Shown: positions 29,196 through 41,251, counted from the first letter of the stretch. The stretch is DNA of 64,000 nucleotides from Poteriospumella lacustris (GCA_008000375.1 SMOI01000056.1:1-64000), one strand, 5' to 3'. Notes: generated by a model from the letters alone, not told the origin. Numbers and translations: made by a program.

Positions 29196-30854
29196 TTAGA
29201 AGAACACTTGCTCCATGTTCGCTTCGGCTTCCATTTCTTTAAGCTTGTCGGGGTCAATCCACGGCTTACACCAGTCGATTTCTTGACACAATTTGTCGGG
29301 AAACTTCAATTCTGCTTTGGCCTTTCGTGCCACACTTTCACCGTGCATTTTTGCCAACCAAGCCACGTCGTCGAGCAGTTTTCCTTCGGTCAAAGGTTGG
29401 CAGACTTGACGATAATGAGGATCCAAATCCTACAGAGGCATCAAAGAAGCGAGTTGATCAGGCACATGAATCATCAGCAACAACAACAAACGAACACAAT
29501 CAAATACGCACCAAACGGTCACAAGTTTCAGCAACTAACGGCACGATATTGCGCTCAGTGAGATGTCGGGTCAAGTGCACGCGTTCCTAACAGCAAACGA
29601 CAACAACGGCCTTGTTAAACGGTCGGAGAGGAAACGATTCGCGTTGGTAGTACCTCCAAATCTTTTGCAAACGCTTGGCATGTAAAGCATTGGTCGTCCC
29701 ATTGGTCTTGCGTGTAATGAAAAGACTCCGTCTGGAAATCAAACTGTTCTATTTCACACGCACCGATCGACGAGCACAACTGTAATAACATCAAGAGAAC
29801 ACACACGTCAGACGCTCAAACATCGAAAGAGGTCAGGAAGCGTTTGGACACAAACCTGTTTCTTCATTCGCGCTAACACAGGCAACTTATTGGCATCCTC
29901 CCATCTCTGTAGACCTTCAAAGGCAGACACCAATGCTTCCTTGTACCCCAATGTTTCTTGTTCAAAGGCACCACAGACATCGTGCACCAAGTCCATGTAT
30001 TTCACCATGATCATCTTCGAGCCGCAGAAATTCTCCGTTAATTGATCAATGTATTTAACTTTGGGGTCTCGGATAGCATTGAACACAAGCTGCCCAAATT
30101 CATCGACAATCGCTTTACACGAGCCGCAGATTAACGTTTCACAATCAGCGCCAAGTCGAAATTTCGGTCGCAATGCTTCACGAGCCAGTTCTCGTTCTTT
30201 GCGCTGCTGCAATCGAAGTGCTTGCTTCTCACGGAAGCTCATACGCTTTCGTTTTGGTTCGCTTGCTTCAGTTGCATTGGCTTGAGTTTCATTTTTGGGT
30301 TGAATCGTCCGTAGCGATGGGTCCACCGGGGCTTCTTTGCCCTCGGTACCGGTGTCAGAAGTCTTATAGGCCGCCATGTACATAACTCGATCCATTTTCT
30401 GCTTTAATTCCTGGATTTGGGCGGTAACATTCATGACGTCGTCGTCTTCTTCCTGTGGTTCCACGATATGCACCAAGGAATCAACAAAACGAACACAGTC
30501 ATACTTGTCCATCGTTTCGTTGACGTAAATGTCGTCCATTAAGGGACGCCCAATCTTCATCAATCCGCCACCATGTCTAATGAATCCATTACGGGCGATT
30601 ATTTCGACATCGTTTTGGTTATCGACGGGCTTCTGCTGAAAGTGAGTTGCTGAAGGTTCCTCGTCTTCATATTCGTATTCATATTCATCGGCAGTGGAAG
30701 GAGCGGGAATAGTTGACTGCGATTGACTACCAACTACAGCAGGCTCTTCATCTTCATACTCGTATTCATCCGCTTGAGATATGGTGGGACAAAATTGCAC
30801 ACAAAGCACAATGACCACCAGGAACAATCCCAGAACAATGAATCGATGGGACAT
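29196..30854 (-). CDS. Saposin-B-domain protein of the secretory pathway
   Basis: Exons 30854-29856, 29779-29654, 29586-29512 and 29429-29196 give about 477 residues with phase 0 throughout. The start is the ATG at 30854, which opens a signal peptide (MSHRFIVLGLFLVVIVLC). Acidic tyrosine repeats follow (two copies of DEYEYE-DEEP). The middle is charged, with possible coiled coil and Arg/Lys-rich helices. The C-terminal third holds two saposin-like modules with regularly spaced Cys pairs: CETLICGSCKAIVDEFGQLV, then C..C pairs around QCFTCQAF and LCQEIDWC. Saposin folds bind lipids or act as ER chaperone cofactors (for example canopy proteins). There is no membrane segment after the signal and no KDEL. 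Function beyond a lumenal or secreted lipid- or protein-binding role is unknown. Confidence 0.72.
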
Positions 30855-31325
30855 ATCTTTTCTGTGGTTCAGAAAAATAAAGCCTGTGGATACCGACAGA
30901 AAAAAAAAAAGAAAGAAAAGATACAAATTTTAACTCTACTATCCTCACAGTCCAGTAAAGTTGCGTGAGCCTTATTATGAATCCGAACGAGGCTTCTTGA
31001 GATCAACAAATAGAAACACAGCGGACAGCACACGTGTTCGACAAGAATGAAGCACAAGAAAACTGTAACGGTTTTCGATGTGTCTCGCGCCACGAGCTTT
31101 GCATTTGGATTTATTCGCAACCAACAACGACCAGTTGGGCGAGCGAAGGTCGAACTTCAACGTATTGAATCATTGAATGTTCACTTTTCACGGAAAATCA
31201 GTGTGGGATTGCGTTGCAAGAGTGAAGCAAAACCCATATCTGCTGGTGAATCCTTTCGCTTCAACTGACTTCTTTCAGATTCTTCTTACGTAGCCTTGCT
31301 TTATCTTTGACTCAAAGCAGCAACA
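30855..31325. promoter_or_regulatory. Divergent intergenic region, saposin-like / TauE
   Basis: This 471-bp segment lies between two head-to-head genes and contains a homopolymeric A run at 30901-30910. Open frames inside it are short and carry no domain. It should include both promoters and 5' UTRs. Confidence 0.4.
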
Positions 31326-32741
31326 ATGGATATTGAAGACCCTGCTCGATTTGCTGGGGTGCTGATTGTTGTTTTTATTTCGGGCATCATTGCTGCCGCA
31401 GGTGGCATCGGTGGAGGAGGAATCATTGTGCCTATTTTGTTGGTCATTGGGAAGCTCTCCTTTCAGAAGTCCAGTATTTTGTCGATTTGTTGCGTTTTGG
31501 GAAACTATTCCTCCCAAGTTTTGATTAACTGGAGTCGACATCATCCGTTGATAAAGCAACGGCCCTTGATCTACTGGGATGCCATTCTGATTCTACTTCC
31601 ATCGATATTGGGCGGCTCCAATATTGGGGTCATTTTGAACAAACTTCTCCCGGAAACGATTCTGGACATTATCGCAATGGCCGTTCTTCTGTATGCCATC
31701 TATAAAACAGCGATTAAGGCGCATGCATACTATCTTCATGAGACGGACCCCACTGGCAACGTCAAATATCAAAAATTCTTGCTCACGGGCAATACCGAGA
31801 ACAACGCAGATTCGCCACTTGATAATCCCATCTTGGCGCAATCGCAGTCCACGACAAATTTACTCTTTTTCCCACAATCAACAGCCAACAAAACTCTTGA
31901 TGATCGAGCTGAAAGTCATTTCGATAACAGTCACCGCAGCAACCGCTTCCATTATATCCACACCGATTCGTCCTCAGACCACGACGATGAATCATTGATG
32001 GAAGGACGGTATTCAGAGTCAAGTAGTCGTCCAGATACATACGTTACAGAGGAAACGGTTCTTCCTCATCTATCGACCAACTCCTCATCGCCCTTTCCGA
32101 TGATCTATCCCTGGACAACCATCCAGTTTTTGGGCGTAACTTGGCTGTATTACGTGACCATGTTCATCATCATTCAAGAAGTTACGCATAGTACGTGCTC
32201 GATGACGTATTTCTTGCTGTTGGGCTCCATATATCCTGTGCTGATCGTGGTCGTATACTTCGCCATGCGGTTTGTCATCAAGAAACAGCAAGTTGAAGGC
32301 CAGTTTGCCATGGCTCACGGCGACTTGGATTTCCGAAAATCGTATATGTTGCCACCAGTATCCTTCGGCGTGGGCATTATGTGCTCCTTGTTAGGCATTG
32401 GTGGTGGTGAGTTGATGGGCCCCCTTCTCTTGTCCTACAATTTGCTCCCGCAGGTGTCCACGGGCACCACGTCGATGATGAGTTTCCTCACCAGTGCCAA
32501 CAACATTGTGCACTACGCAATCATGGGGAAAGTCGATATTCGCATGGGCGGACTGTTGTTTGGCATTGGATTGGTAGCCGGCTTGATTGGTCGTCGCACG
32601 GCCTTGTACGTGACCGTGAAGTATGGAAGAAATAGCTTTCTTATTTTCATGTTGCTGTTGGTCCTGTGCGCATCTGTCGCGATGCTGGTGGCTGAGACAT
32701 TGTCCAAGGAAATCCAATGGGTCCCAGATGCATATTGCTGA
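31326..32741 (+). CDS. TauE/SafE-type anion (sulfite/organosulfonate) exporter
   Basis: A single exon of 471 residues starts with ATG at 31326. The two pseudosymmetric halves each begin with the family glycine motif: AAAGGIGGGGIIVPILL near residue 25 and LLGIGGGELMGPLLLSY near residue 360. The second half carries STGTTSMMSFLTSANNIVHY. About eight to nine membrane helices are visible. A hydrophilic loop of about 130 residues between the halves is rich in Ser, Asp, His and Asn (about residues 130-255). Bacterial relatives move sulfite or sulfonates; plant and protist forms are poorly characterised. It is intronless. A role in sulfur metabolite export or ER/vacuolar transport is inferred from family only. 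Confidence 0.85.
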   Translation: MDIEDPARFAGVLIVVFISGIIAAAGGIGGGGIIVPILLVIGKLSFQKSSILSICCVLGNYSSQVLINWSRHHPLIKQRPLIYWDAILILLPSILGGSNIGVILNKLLPETILDIIAMAVLLYAIYKTAIKAHAYYLHETDPTGNVKYQKFLLTGNTENNADSPLDNPILAQSQSTTNLLFFPQSTANKTLDDRAESHFDNSHRSNRFHYIHTDSSSDHDDESLMEGRYSESSSRPDTYVTEETVLPHLSTNSSSPFPMIYPWTTIQFLGVTWLYYVTMFIIIQEVTHSTCSMTYFLLLGSIYPVLIVVVYFAMRFVIKKQQVEGQFAMAHGDLDFRKSYMLPPVSFGVGIMCSLLGIGGGELMGPLLLSYNLLPQVSTGTTSMMSFLTSANNIVHYAIMGKVDIRMGGLLFGIGLVAGLIGRRTALYVTVKYGRNSFLIFMLLLVLCASVAMLVAETLSKEIQWVPDAYC

Positions 32742-33029
32742 GCTGGCGATCAAGAATGTCCAATACCCATGTATAGTTTGTTAGACATAGCGCTCTATTT
32801 TTAGTTGAACAGTTTGAACCTCGACGTCTAAGGTCGGAGGTGATTATGGTACTTTGCATTTTTTTGGTGGAGAACGATCAAGTGGGGGTTAGCCCCTCTT
32901 TCCTCCTCCTGCTTCCTCTAGTGTTGTTATGTGACTTCAAGACGATGGATGTGGCTCACTACACTTCGATGTAAACGAAGTGGTTAACTTACACCACCGC
33001 TCATCTACTGGACAGTGTTACTGTTCGTT

Positions 33030-34319
33030 CTACTTCGAATCACTGGTAGGGCTATCGAGATCTTCGACGATCAAATCGTCAAGGATTTCGTTCATTTTGG
33101 CTTCGAGCTTCTTCGCGAGTTCCTTGGACTTCATAGACTTCTTAGGGCGCGAATGGCTTCCAACAGTTGCCGAGGGCCCAGGTTTCGTGGATGCAGATGT
33201 TGCTGTTGCTGATGTTGCTGTCGCTGATTCAACGACGGCTTCCGCTGCTGGGGCGACATTGGTGATCGTTTCCTGCACAGTCTCTTCAACTTCGATGAGT
33301 TCTGCATCCCCATCTTGCAATAGATCGGAGCCAGTGTCGAGATCTTCAGACGAATCGGCCAACGACGAGTCAAACGGCTCCGTCTCAATCTGCGCATCGG
33401 CGATGCTGACGTTTGTCTCTTCCTTAACGGACGACGCAGAAATTGCATCCTCATCTTTCTCAAGGCCAATGGAGGCAGAAAATCCCGAGCCCATATCGTC
33501 CATCATCAATTCCATCTGCGATTTGAAAGGACGAGCGAACTGACCGAGAGGTTTCATGCCAAACAAACGAATCTGTATCAATGGCGACTTGAGACGATTC
33601 GTGATGCCCCACATTGGTACCATCAACAGAGGGGCACCCATTTTAAACACGCTGTGGAGGAATGTAACTCCAACTATTTCCATCAACAGTGACTTGTACA
33701 AGTCTTTGTTTTGCTGCAAATCATATTGCTTCACCGTCAACGGAACGTCCGTTTTCTTGTTGTTTCCGAAACCTTCCAACATCTTCATCATTGGATTTCC
33801 AGCTAAAAGAGGACTGGTAAGGAGAGGATTCTTCTGCTGAATGACAAGATCTTTGTTGTTCTCCCATTTGATCAAAAATTTCAGCAAGAAGTACAATAGT
33901 TGTGCAAAGACCAGATAACCGACGAAGATCAATCGCGCAAGTTTCAGATTAGACGGCGTTTTGTAGTCCCAAGTCATAATCTTCCGCGACAAATACATCG
34001 ATCCAAATGATATAATTGTGCCCTGAATTTGCATAATCGTCTTCTGGCGTGATATGATGCGAGATTCGTCATCTTTGGAGAGCTCTGTTTTAGCACTCTT
34101 TTGCTTCGAAGCGGCACCGTGAGCCTTTTTCGCTTTGACAATTGTCTTTCCGCCTCTTAGACTGAAGATATTCGGGATGTATTGAGAATCTTCTCCCTCG
34201 CCGTTGAAGACGTTGCTTGAAAGTGACTTCATGGATCTTTCATTGGGCCGAGTCAAGCTGCTAACGCAGCAAATGACCATGAAGGTCGCGAAAACTAAGA
34301 TGACTGATCCGAACCTCAT
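33030..34319 (-). CDS. PHO88/SND3-like membrane protein with cleavable-looking leader
   Basis: A single exon of 429 residues starts with ATG at 34319. The N-terminus is a signal-like leader (MRFGSVILVFATFMVICCV), then a Ser/Asn-rich stretch and SLRGG. The core matches PHO88/SND3: two membrane helices (LARLIFVGYLVFAQLLYFLL; VGVTFLHSVFKMGAPLLMV), the linker TVKQYDLQQNKDLYKSLL, and the final KSPLIQIRLFG. PHO88/SND3 works in the SRP-independent ER targeting pathway of yeast. The acidic Ala/Ser/Glu/Pro-rich C-terminal third is an extension without known domain. In organisms with complex plastids a signal-like leader followed by LRGG is common, so plastid or plastid-ER location is possible. The gene is convergent with TauE. 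Confidence 0.78.
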   Translation of the reverse strand: MRFGSVILVFATFMVICCVSSLTRPNERSMKSLSSNVFNGEGEDSQYIPNIFSLRGGKTIVKAKKAHGAASKQKSAKTELSKDDESRIISRQKTIMQIQGTIISFGSMYLSRKIMTWDYKTPSNLKLARLIFVGYLVFAQLLYFLLKFLIKWENNKDLVIQQKNPLLTSPLLAGNPMMKMLEGFGNNKKTDVPLTVKQYDLQQNKDLYKSLLMEIVGVTFLHSVFKMGAPLLMVPMWGITNRLKSPLIQIRLFGMKPLGQFARPFKSQMELMMDDMGSGFSASIGLEKDEDAISASSVKEETNVSIADAQIETEPFDSSLADSSEDLDTGSDLLQDGDAELIEVEETVQETITNVAPAAEAVVESATATSATATSASTKPGPSATVGSHSRPKKSMKSKELAKKLEAKMNEILDDLIVEDLDSPTSDSK

Positions 34320-34639
34320 ATCACAGTACAATTAATGAGGCCCCAGATGGAACAAATATGACATGGATGCCTTGCAATCTTGCATTATTACCTGAAGTCC
34401 CAAACAAACGTTCGAATCAACCACCCACCCATCTATGGTGGACATGACGACGATGACGACGGCGATGCCACCAGATCATCCCAAACGGGCACAGAAGGTA
34501 GGTGACGGTGCCTCATCGCCGCCTCGCCACCAGCCAGCCGATCGACAACACCAAACAACAATCGAGACGCCATCGAAGCCTGTTGCATTGTGTTGACATA
34601 CATTTATATCTGCAAAAGTTTGACTCCTTGTTCGTGACA
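34320..34639. promoter_or_regulatory. Divergent intergenic region, PHO88-like / ESF1
   Basis: This 320-bp region separates divergent starts. It includes a short triplet run (gacgacgatgacgacggcg near 34444) and AT-rich stretches. A frame open upstream of the ESF1 ATG has no ATG of its own and is taken as 5' UTR. Confidence 0.4.
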
Positions 34640-37427
34640 ATGGGGAAGAAGAGTGATAAAAAGCAGTCGAAGGCGGCAGCTCGCAATGACGAGGACATGC
34701 AAGTGCCTGACGACGAGCGGTTCACTTCCGTTCTGTCGGCACCGGTGTTCAAGAACCTGTCGAAAGAGAAACACAAGGTGGAAATTGATGATCGGTTCAA
34801 GGGAATGCTCACTGATGACCGTTTTAAGGTGCTTCCTGGAGGAAGCGTTGACGCATATGGACGAAAAAAGAATAAGAAGGCAGCCGCTGATCGCGCCCTG
34901 GAGGAGCTCTACCACGTTGATGAGGACGATAATGGTGACGATGATGACGAAGGCGATGATCCTCAATCTACATCAGCAAAGGATTCAAAGAAAAAGAATC
35001 AGGCGCCAAAAGGTGGTAAAGCAGAAATGGAGAAGAGACTGGACTATCTTACGAAGCTGGCACGTGGTGAAGTCTCTGATGATGGTAGCGAGGACGATAG
35101 CAGTGATGAAGATGGCAGTGAAGGAGAAGATGAGGATGACGAGGACGAGGGCGATGAAGTCATGGAAGTAGACCCTGCAGAATGGGAAGCCATTCAATTA
35201 CTCAACGGAAAGAGCCCGCTGGATGTCCCTGAAGAAGAGGATGTGGAAACAGGCGAGGCTACCCGCCGCATCTCCATCTTAAATTGCGACTGGGAGAACA
35301 TCAAGGCCGACGATCTCATGTAAGTGTGGACCGCTTGTTGGGCAATCAATGACCGTCTCTGATCAGGTTGGTTGATTTTGCAACAGGATGATTTTGCAGT
35401 CGTTTTGCCCTCCTGGCCGCCAAGTTCAGACCATTACAGTGTATCCATCCGACTTTGGAAAGCAACGGATGGCCGAAGAAGCCAAGTATGGTCCTCGTGG
35501 TATTTGGAAGAGTGACGAAGAACAAGGAGAAATGTCCGAAATGGAGGAGAGCGACGGTGAGGACGAGGTCTCGAATGCAGAGAACGAGAGTCTGTACGAC
35601 CAAATAGAAGCCAACGAAGGCCTTGAAGACGGTGACGACGACAACGAGGAGGAGGAGGAGGAAGAACAAGAGGAAGAAGAAAGTGAAGAGGAGCAGCCTG
35701 CACCAAAAAAGGGCACGAAGGGAAAAAAGGGGTATGGTGAATTCAACCGCAAGCAAGGCGCGGTGGGCCTTGTGCTCCATGACGAACTCGTCCAGCACAA
35801 GCACAAGAAAAAGGCTCAACAACCAGAGAGTGAGGAGGAAGACGAAGAAGGCGAAGAGGAAGAAGAAGACAGCGAGGGTGAGGACGAGGACAACGAGGAA
35901 GACGACGACGAGGAGAATGGAAGTGGGGTCTACTCCGGCTCTCGAAACAGTGGCAGCAAGAAATCCAAATCTGATTACAATGCAGTTGCCCTTCGTCAAT
36001 ACGAGCTCAGCAAGTTGCGATACTACTTTGCAATCGCAGAATGTGACAGTGTCGACACGGCCAATGCCTTGTACGAAGCCTTGGATGGCGTTGAGTTCGA
36101 GAACTCGGCGATGGCGTTGGAGATTCGCTTCGTTCCGGACGATCTCGATTTATCAGATCGCGAGGTGCGCGATAAATGTTCACATGCACCGGATGCCCGT
36201 CGCTACAAGCCACCGGAATTTGTGGTCAATGCCAAACAACACACGAACGTCACGTGCACTTGGGACGAAGGCGAGAAGGACCGTGAAAAAACGCTGACGA
36301 ACTTCTCCGCCTGGCGCAACCTCAAAGAAAGTGACTTCGCTCAGTACCTTGCTTCTGAATCGGAAGATGACGGCGAAGAAAGCGAAGAAGAAGAAGAGGA
36401 AGAGGAAGCTGCAGATAGTGATGATCAATCAGCTGGCGATGCTGGTAAGAGTGTGAAAAGCTCCGCGGATCGCAAGAAGGAAAAGGCCCGTGCCCTGCGG
36501 AAGATGTTGCTGGGTGACGATGGTAGCAGTGACGACGACGATTCGGCTCACGATGACTTCTTCAACGAATCATTGGGCGACAGTGATGCAGACAGTGGCG
36601 ACGAAGTGATTCAGAAGACGGCGGCGTCGAAGCCATCGGGTAAGGCGAAGAGCAAGAGTACGAGTGTGGACGAGTTGGGCGAAAACGACGAATTGGTTAT
36701 GTCCTACGTTCCTGAAGCCGAGAAGGATCAAGTCCTACAGCGAAAACGAGAGCGTGAAGGCGGTTTAACGCCGTATGAAATTGAAATGGCGAAGTCTGCT
36801 GACAAGAAGAAATCCCGCAAGGCTGCGCGTAAGGCAGCCGTCGAAGAGAAGATCCGTCGTGAGAAGGACGAAGAACTTATGCGCCAGGAGCAATTGAAGA
36901 AAGAGCGCAAGCTGCGCAAGGAGAAAGGCGAAGAAATCGATGCCGAAGATCTCGTCGAGAGTTACCGCGGGCGTATGCAGCAGCAATCGAAGGACATGCA
37001 GCAAGAGCGTAAGAAGAAAGTCAACAAGAAGACCCCACTCACAGCCATCGAAGACGACTTGGACCGCAAACAGCAACAAAACACTCATCGCGCGGTGGTT
37101 ACCGATGCTTCCTTCACCGTGGATACCAAGGATGATCGTTTCGCACGTGTCTTCACGGGTGATGCGAAGTTCGGTATCGATCGTACGGCACCTGAGTTCC
37201 GCGCGACGCCGGGAATGAAGAAGATCTTGGCTGAGCAACGTAAACGTCGCCAAGACGAGGAAACGCATCGCTCTTCCACCACACCACCGGTTGAAGTGGA
37301 TACCAGTAAACCCGCCGCCAAGAAGGCTCGTGTGGAAGAATCGACGACGAGTGCTGCCGCACCTTCGACCAACGTAGACGTCAACTTTTTAGCGAACAAG
37401 CTGAAAAGTAAGTTTCAAAAAAAGTAA
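34640..37427 (+). CDS. ESF1: ESF1-like pre-rRNA processing protein
   Basis: Two exons, 34640-35319 and 35387-37427 (67-bp intron, phase 2), give about 906 residues. The N-terminus has the ESF1 signature DERFTSVLSAPVFK...EIDDRFKGMLTDDRFK. The region around the junction (LNCDWENIKADDLM to ILQSFCPPGRQVQTITVYPS) is the RRM-like core. Long Glu/Asp runs and Lys-rich stretches follow (nucleolar style). The C-terminus carries the NUC153 motif DDRFARVFTGDAKFGIDRTA. ESF1 is a nucleolar protein needed for early 18S rRNA processing in the small-subunit processome. It is the second SSU-processome factor here after NOM1, but the two are 8 kb apart with unrelated genes between them. Acidic tracts at about 90-115, 145-165, 305-335 and 380-420 make it very negatively charged. 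Confidence 0.93.
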
Positions 37428-37934
37428 ACTGCTCTTTGCTGCGGCGTTCATCAGTTAGTTGAAACATCTTCCTCCATTGTGTTCGTGTGTATTCGTGCTG
37501 CAACTGTCTGCTTGCTTAGCTCACCTCGTAGACACTCTGTAAACGTGTTAAGTAGCCCGATCATCATGCATGACTTCCTCACCTCGTGTAGATTGAGTCT
37601 GTGAGTGAGGAAGGAACAGCACGAATACATTTGTACTATATATACCACAAGTAGACAGCGGAGTTGATGTTGACTTGATGATGCGACCGTTCTCCTGTTG
37701 AAGCAGCGTACGTTTCTTGAAACTTACTTTTCAGCTTCTTCGTAAGTCAAAAGTTACATCGTAGGTACGTGTAGGAAGCATCCGGGACATCCATCGGCAA
37801 TCACAAAAGAAACGTTGCGTGAGGGCGCTATCTTATGGGGTACAGATGTTTACAGACAATCGCAACGCCAACTCTGGTACGCCTATGTGCCATCACGTGT
37901 GTGACCGAAAGCAGCGCGAACATACATGGGTACT
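37428..37934. other. Convergent intergenic region
   Basis: This 507-bp stretch lies between ESF1 and the O-fucosyltransferase 3' end. Short frames on both strands have no domain. It contains repeated TGTATTCGTG/CGTGTGTATT-like bits near 37486 but no clear repeat unit. Confidence 0.45.
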
Positions 37935-40034
37935 TTAGATCAATTGTCCATCTTCATCGGTCCATCCCGCCCGCCATTCGCGTGAGAAACCATGACCGAT
38001 CGAGCGTTTCTTTTGAGGATAAAAGACGTACTGCTTGTGATGGTAATACGTTGCTTCTCCCAAGCCATGGTAGCCACGTAAGCGATGAATATAGCCCGTA
38101 AACGTGGAGAAATATGTTCCCGCGAAGGCCTTGGCACGAGAACAGACGATGGATTCAATCATGCCGAAGGTGTTGGGGTTCGCATGGGCGATGTAACCCG
38201 CCTTTTGATAATCGCGTAAGAAGCGAATCTTCCATCCCGCTTGCACAAAGGCTTTCCACGACGGCTGGTACAGCAAAGGCAGTGAAGATGTACAGGTGAG
38301 TACATACACGGGAGCAGAATGGTGGTGACACGGAGCGAATCACTTACATCTTCCGGGCAACCAACAGGCTTCGGGCTAGGATACGTGTCACAGGGCTTGC
38401 GATTGAACAAGCAATTCTTGCAAATACCGTCGGGATCATCGGTAGACACATAGACCACCGACCCTGCGGGAATAATCGCAGTACCGTTGGGGAAGTGCAG
38501 GTTCTTCACAATATCACTCGCGCCAATCTTCACTTCCTGTGAGCCACAGCACACACCAAACCCCATGATTAGCGATGAAGCAGGCATTGGGGGCTGTCAT
38601 TCAGTACCTTGAACTGCAAGTCGCCACGGCGAATGTGCAAGGCATAGTATTCGCCGTTCGATTCAGGTGCCAAGCGCCGTGCATCTGCACGCACCGCAGC
38701 CACCAACTCAGCGCCGTAACATTGAATTTCGTCCTTGTATCGCATGAAATCGCGCACAAAGCGGCGATAATACGATTGCATGGTCGTATCAGCAAAGAAC
38801 ACGAAGGCTACCCACAAGGAACGCCTGTTAACGACACGTGGAACACAGCCGCACATGAACGGATGCCCTTACCGTAGTGGTGTTGCAGGAGACGGTAATG
38901 TTCGCCGCCGGGATAGTGAATATGGTGAGCCTTTTGAAGTTTATCATCATAATAGACCGGGCTACGATCACCACCAAACGTTTTCATCCGTTCGGCAGTT
39001 TTCGGGTCTTGCAAGGCTTGTTTCATCGAATAATCCGTCGCATTGGCGGGAAGAACCAGAAATCGCCCCATCCACGAAGGCTTTTCATCTGCCACTTTGC
39101 TCAAATAATTCCACAACGCGGAACCCCAAATTTTCGTCGAATTGCGGGGTGGTAATACACCTTTCAAGCCACCACTGACCGCTTCTTTCGCTAAGAAGTC
39201 TTCCATTTCCATCATATGGAAGCCACGATGCGAACGAAGCAACGTCAAATCAAAGAAATCTTCAAATCCCATTTCATCGTGCATTTCTGGGTTATCCGCA
39301 TCCGCATGCTGCGCCATCAGCAAATACAGATGTTGTTGAGGAGGAATGACCAATGTGCGACCGGTAGCATGAGCAATGACCATGAGTGACTCGAGACCCA
39401 TACGGATGTTGTTCCATCCTCCTTGATCGTATTCGAAAGTTATGTATCGATCATGATGTTCATCGTGGTGCAAGGTGATGGGACTTTCATATTCCAGATC
39501 ACTGGGAATCTGTCTCCAATAGATAATTTCGCTATCGACACGTTCGCCATTGCAGACCAGCATGCCTCGGTGCGCCCCGTGACGCAAAGGAGCTGAAACA
39601 TACTGCGTCAACTGATCACGTTGAACAGCTTCTTTGATATTGTCTTCGTGCTGAACAACTGGTTCAGCGGCAGCTTTACCCGCCTCGGATGGGGTAGAAG
39701 CGTGGTCGTCGGACGGCGGTGCGGGCGGATTGTTCTTCGCGTGATGCAAGGATACCGGCACCGCCTCTTTCGTGTGCAAAAACTTCAATCGCCCGCCAGT
39801 AGAATTTGCATTTGGTGTATTCAGATGCTTGGGGTGCTTAGCATTGTTAGAAGCGCCAAGATTTTCTCTGAGCGACTTTCCGACATTAGACAGGGGTAAC
39901 TTCGCCTTTCCTGCTTGATAAGCAGCGGCTTCGTGTTCAGCTGAATGTTCATGATGCATAAATAGGATCACGAATAAAACCAAAAACGTCCCGGCCGCTG
40001 CTAGAAGGCCGAATTGCAGGCTATTGCTTGACAT
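37935..40034 (-). CDS. Type II membrane O-fucosyltransferase-like glycosyltransferase
   Basis: Four exons: 40034-38873, 38807-38608, 38536-38348, 38264-37935, about 626 residues. The N-terminus is a short cytosolic tail, one membrane anchor (FGLLAAAGTFLVLFVILFM), and a His/Ala/Pro-rich stem. The catalytic region has the family motifs: FEYDQGGWNNIRMGLESLMV (GDP-sugar start), a central YALHIRRGDLQ, and the C-terminal GMIESIVCSRAKAFAGTYFS followed by TGYIHRLRGY. HIRRGD and the S-TF-GYI-R-RGY motif mark the GDP-fucose protein O-fucosyltransferase superfamily. The enzyme is expected in the Golgi and to move fucose from GDP-fucose to protein or glycan. The acceptor is unknown. The junction between exons 1 and 2 uses an acceptor ending in tag at 38808; an alternative cag 16 bp earlier breaks the frame. 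Confidence 0.85.
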
Positions 40035-40257
40035 GACAACACTCGATGGACCAACAACTTCCGTTGCCGCTCAGAGACCTTGTGTTCAAGTTGAACTCAA
40101 CTTTCTTTCAAGCCCAAAACGTTTGTTCTCGAGCTTGATCAAAGAAATCCTCTTCTCTCTTCACAAACGGATGTGACTTTTGTCGATTTCTCGACAGGCG
40201 TATCTCGGTATCTCTCTGTCTCGTTGCGGCGTTGGTCAACGTTGATCGACGGCCACC

Positions 40258-41251
40258 ATGGATGCGTCATCGTCATCGCGCGACGAGGCGGCGGTTACAA
40301 ATTTCGTCCTCCGTCTAATCGTCGCTGGGAACTCGATGCTCGACGCAGAGGTTGGAGAAAGATCTTCGCCAACAAAAGGAAATCATCAACCGTTCACGCA
40401 CGAACCGTTCACCTTAAGGCTGAACGAGATAGCGGTAAGTTTCTTGCGGACAATACATTGACTGTGAGAGATTTTGCCTGGGCCTGAGAGTATTTTGGTT
40501 GAACATGTTTGCATTGTCCGGGGCTGCCGCTAAACGAGCTGCACAGCATCAGGAGTGTTCTCTTTGTTTTCAAGGATTGTCAACAAAGCCGGTCGTACAA
40601 CTGTGCAAACAAGATGGAAGCAGATCCTGTCTTCATCAAATCCACAGCGACTGTACGCACGACCTTCGTCGTCCATATGCCTGTCCGCTGTGCAACGTAT
40701 CCTTCAATCATTTCGAGGATGTGCCATCGCTAGCCACCAACCCTCGTGCATGGTTTGACCTCATGGACGGTGACAGAGATGGATCAATCACTTATGAAGA
40801 AGTCATTGAGGGTCTGAAGTCCCAGTTTAGATTGGATTGGGTTCGAATTGAAGCCGACGTGGACAGGCTGTGGGGTCAATGGGACAAGAATGGCAACGGG
40901 ACCATCGATTACAGCGAGTTTGCTGACCCAACAACCGGAGTAGTTCGTTACCTTCAAGTGCATTACCCCAATAACCCGCGTCCTCCTCCCCCGGATATTA
41001 AAGTCAACAAGCGCGCCTGGTTCGAGTACTACGACGAAGATCGAACGGGGACGTTGAGTAAAGACGAAGTCGCTCGTGCACTGATACAAACCTTTCGTTT
41101 GTACAACATCGACCGGAGTGCCGTCATAAACACGTTGGATATGATTTGGCCAATCTTCGATGAGGATGGGTCCAATCAAATCGATATGCGCGAGTTCGTA
41201 TCCACAGACAACTTGGCGGACACGATCATCGCACAATTGTACGTCGCGTAA
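40258..41251 (+). CDS. RING-like plus EF-hand calcium-binding protein
   Basis: Two exons, 40258-40434 and 40547-41251, about 293 residues; the start context is excellent (gccaccATGg). A RING-like finger (CSLCFQGLS, CLHQIHSDC, CPLCNVSF) is followed by EF-hands: DLMDGDRDGSITYEEV, GQWDKNGNGTIDYSEF, YYDEDRTGTLSKDEV and FDEDGSNQIDMREF, all with good acidic loop positions. This domain pair is familiar in stramenopiles. It could be a calcium-regulated E3 ligase. A second ATG at 40505 in the intron would give a shorter form without exon 1. The first exon is preferred because of its Kozak context and strong donor. A role in calcium-dependent protein turnover is inferred. Confidence 0.82.
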
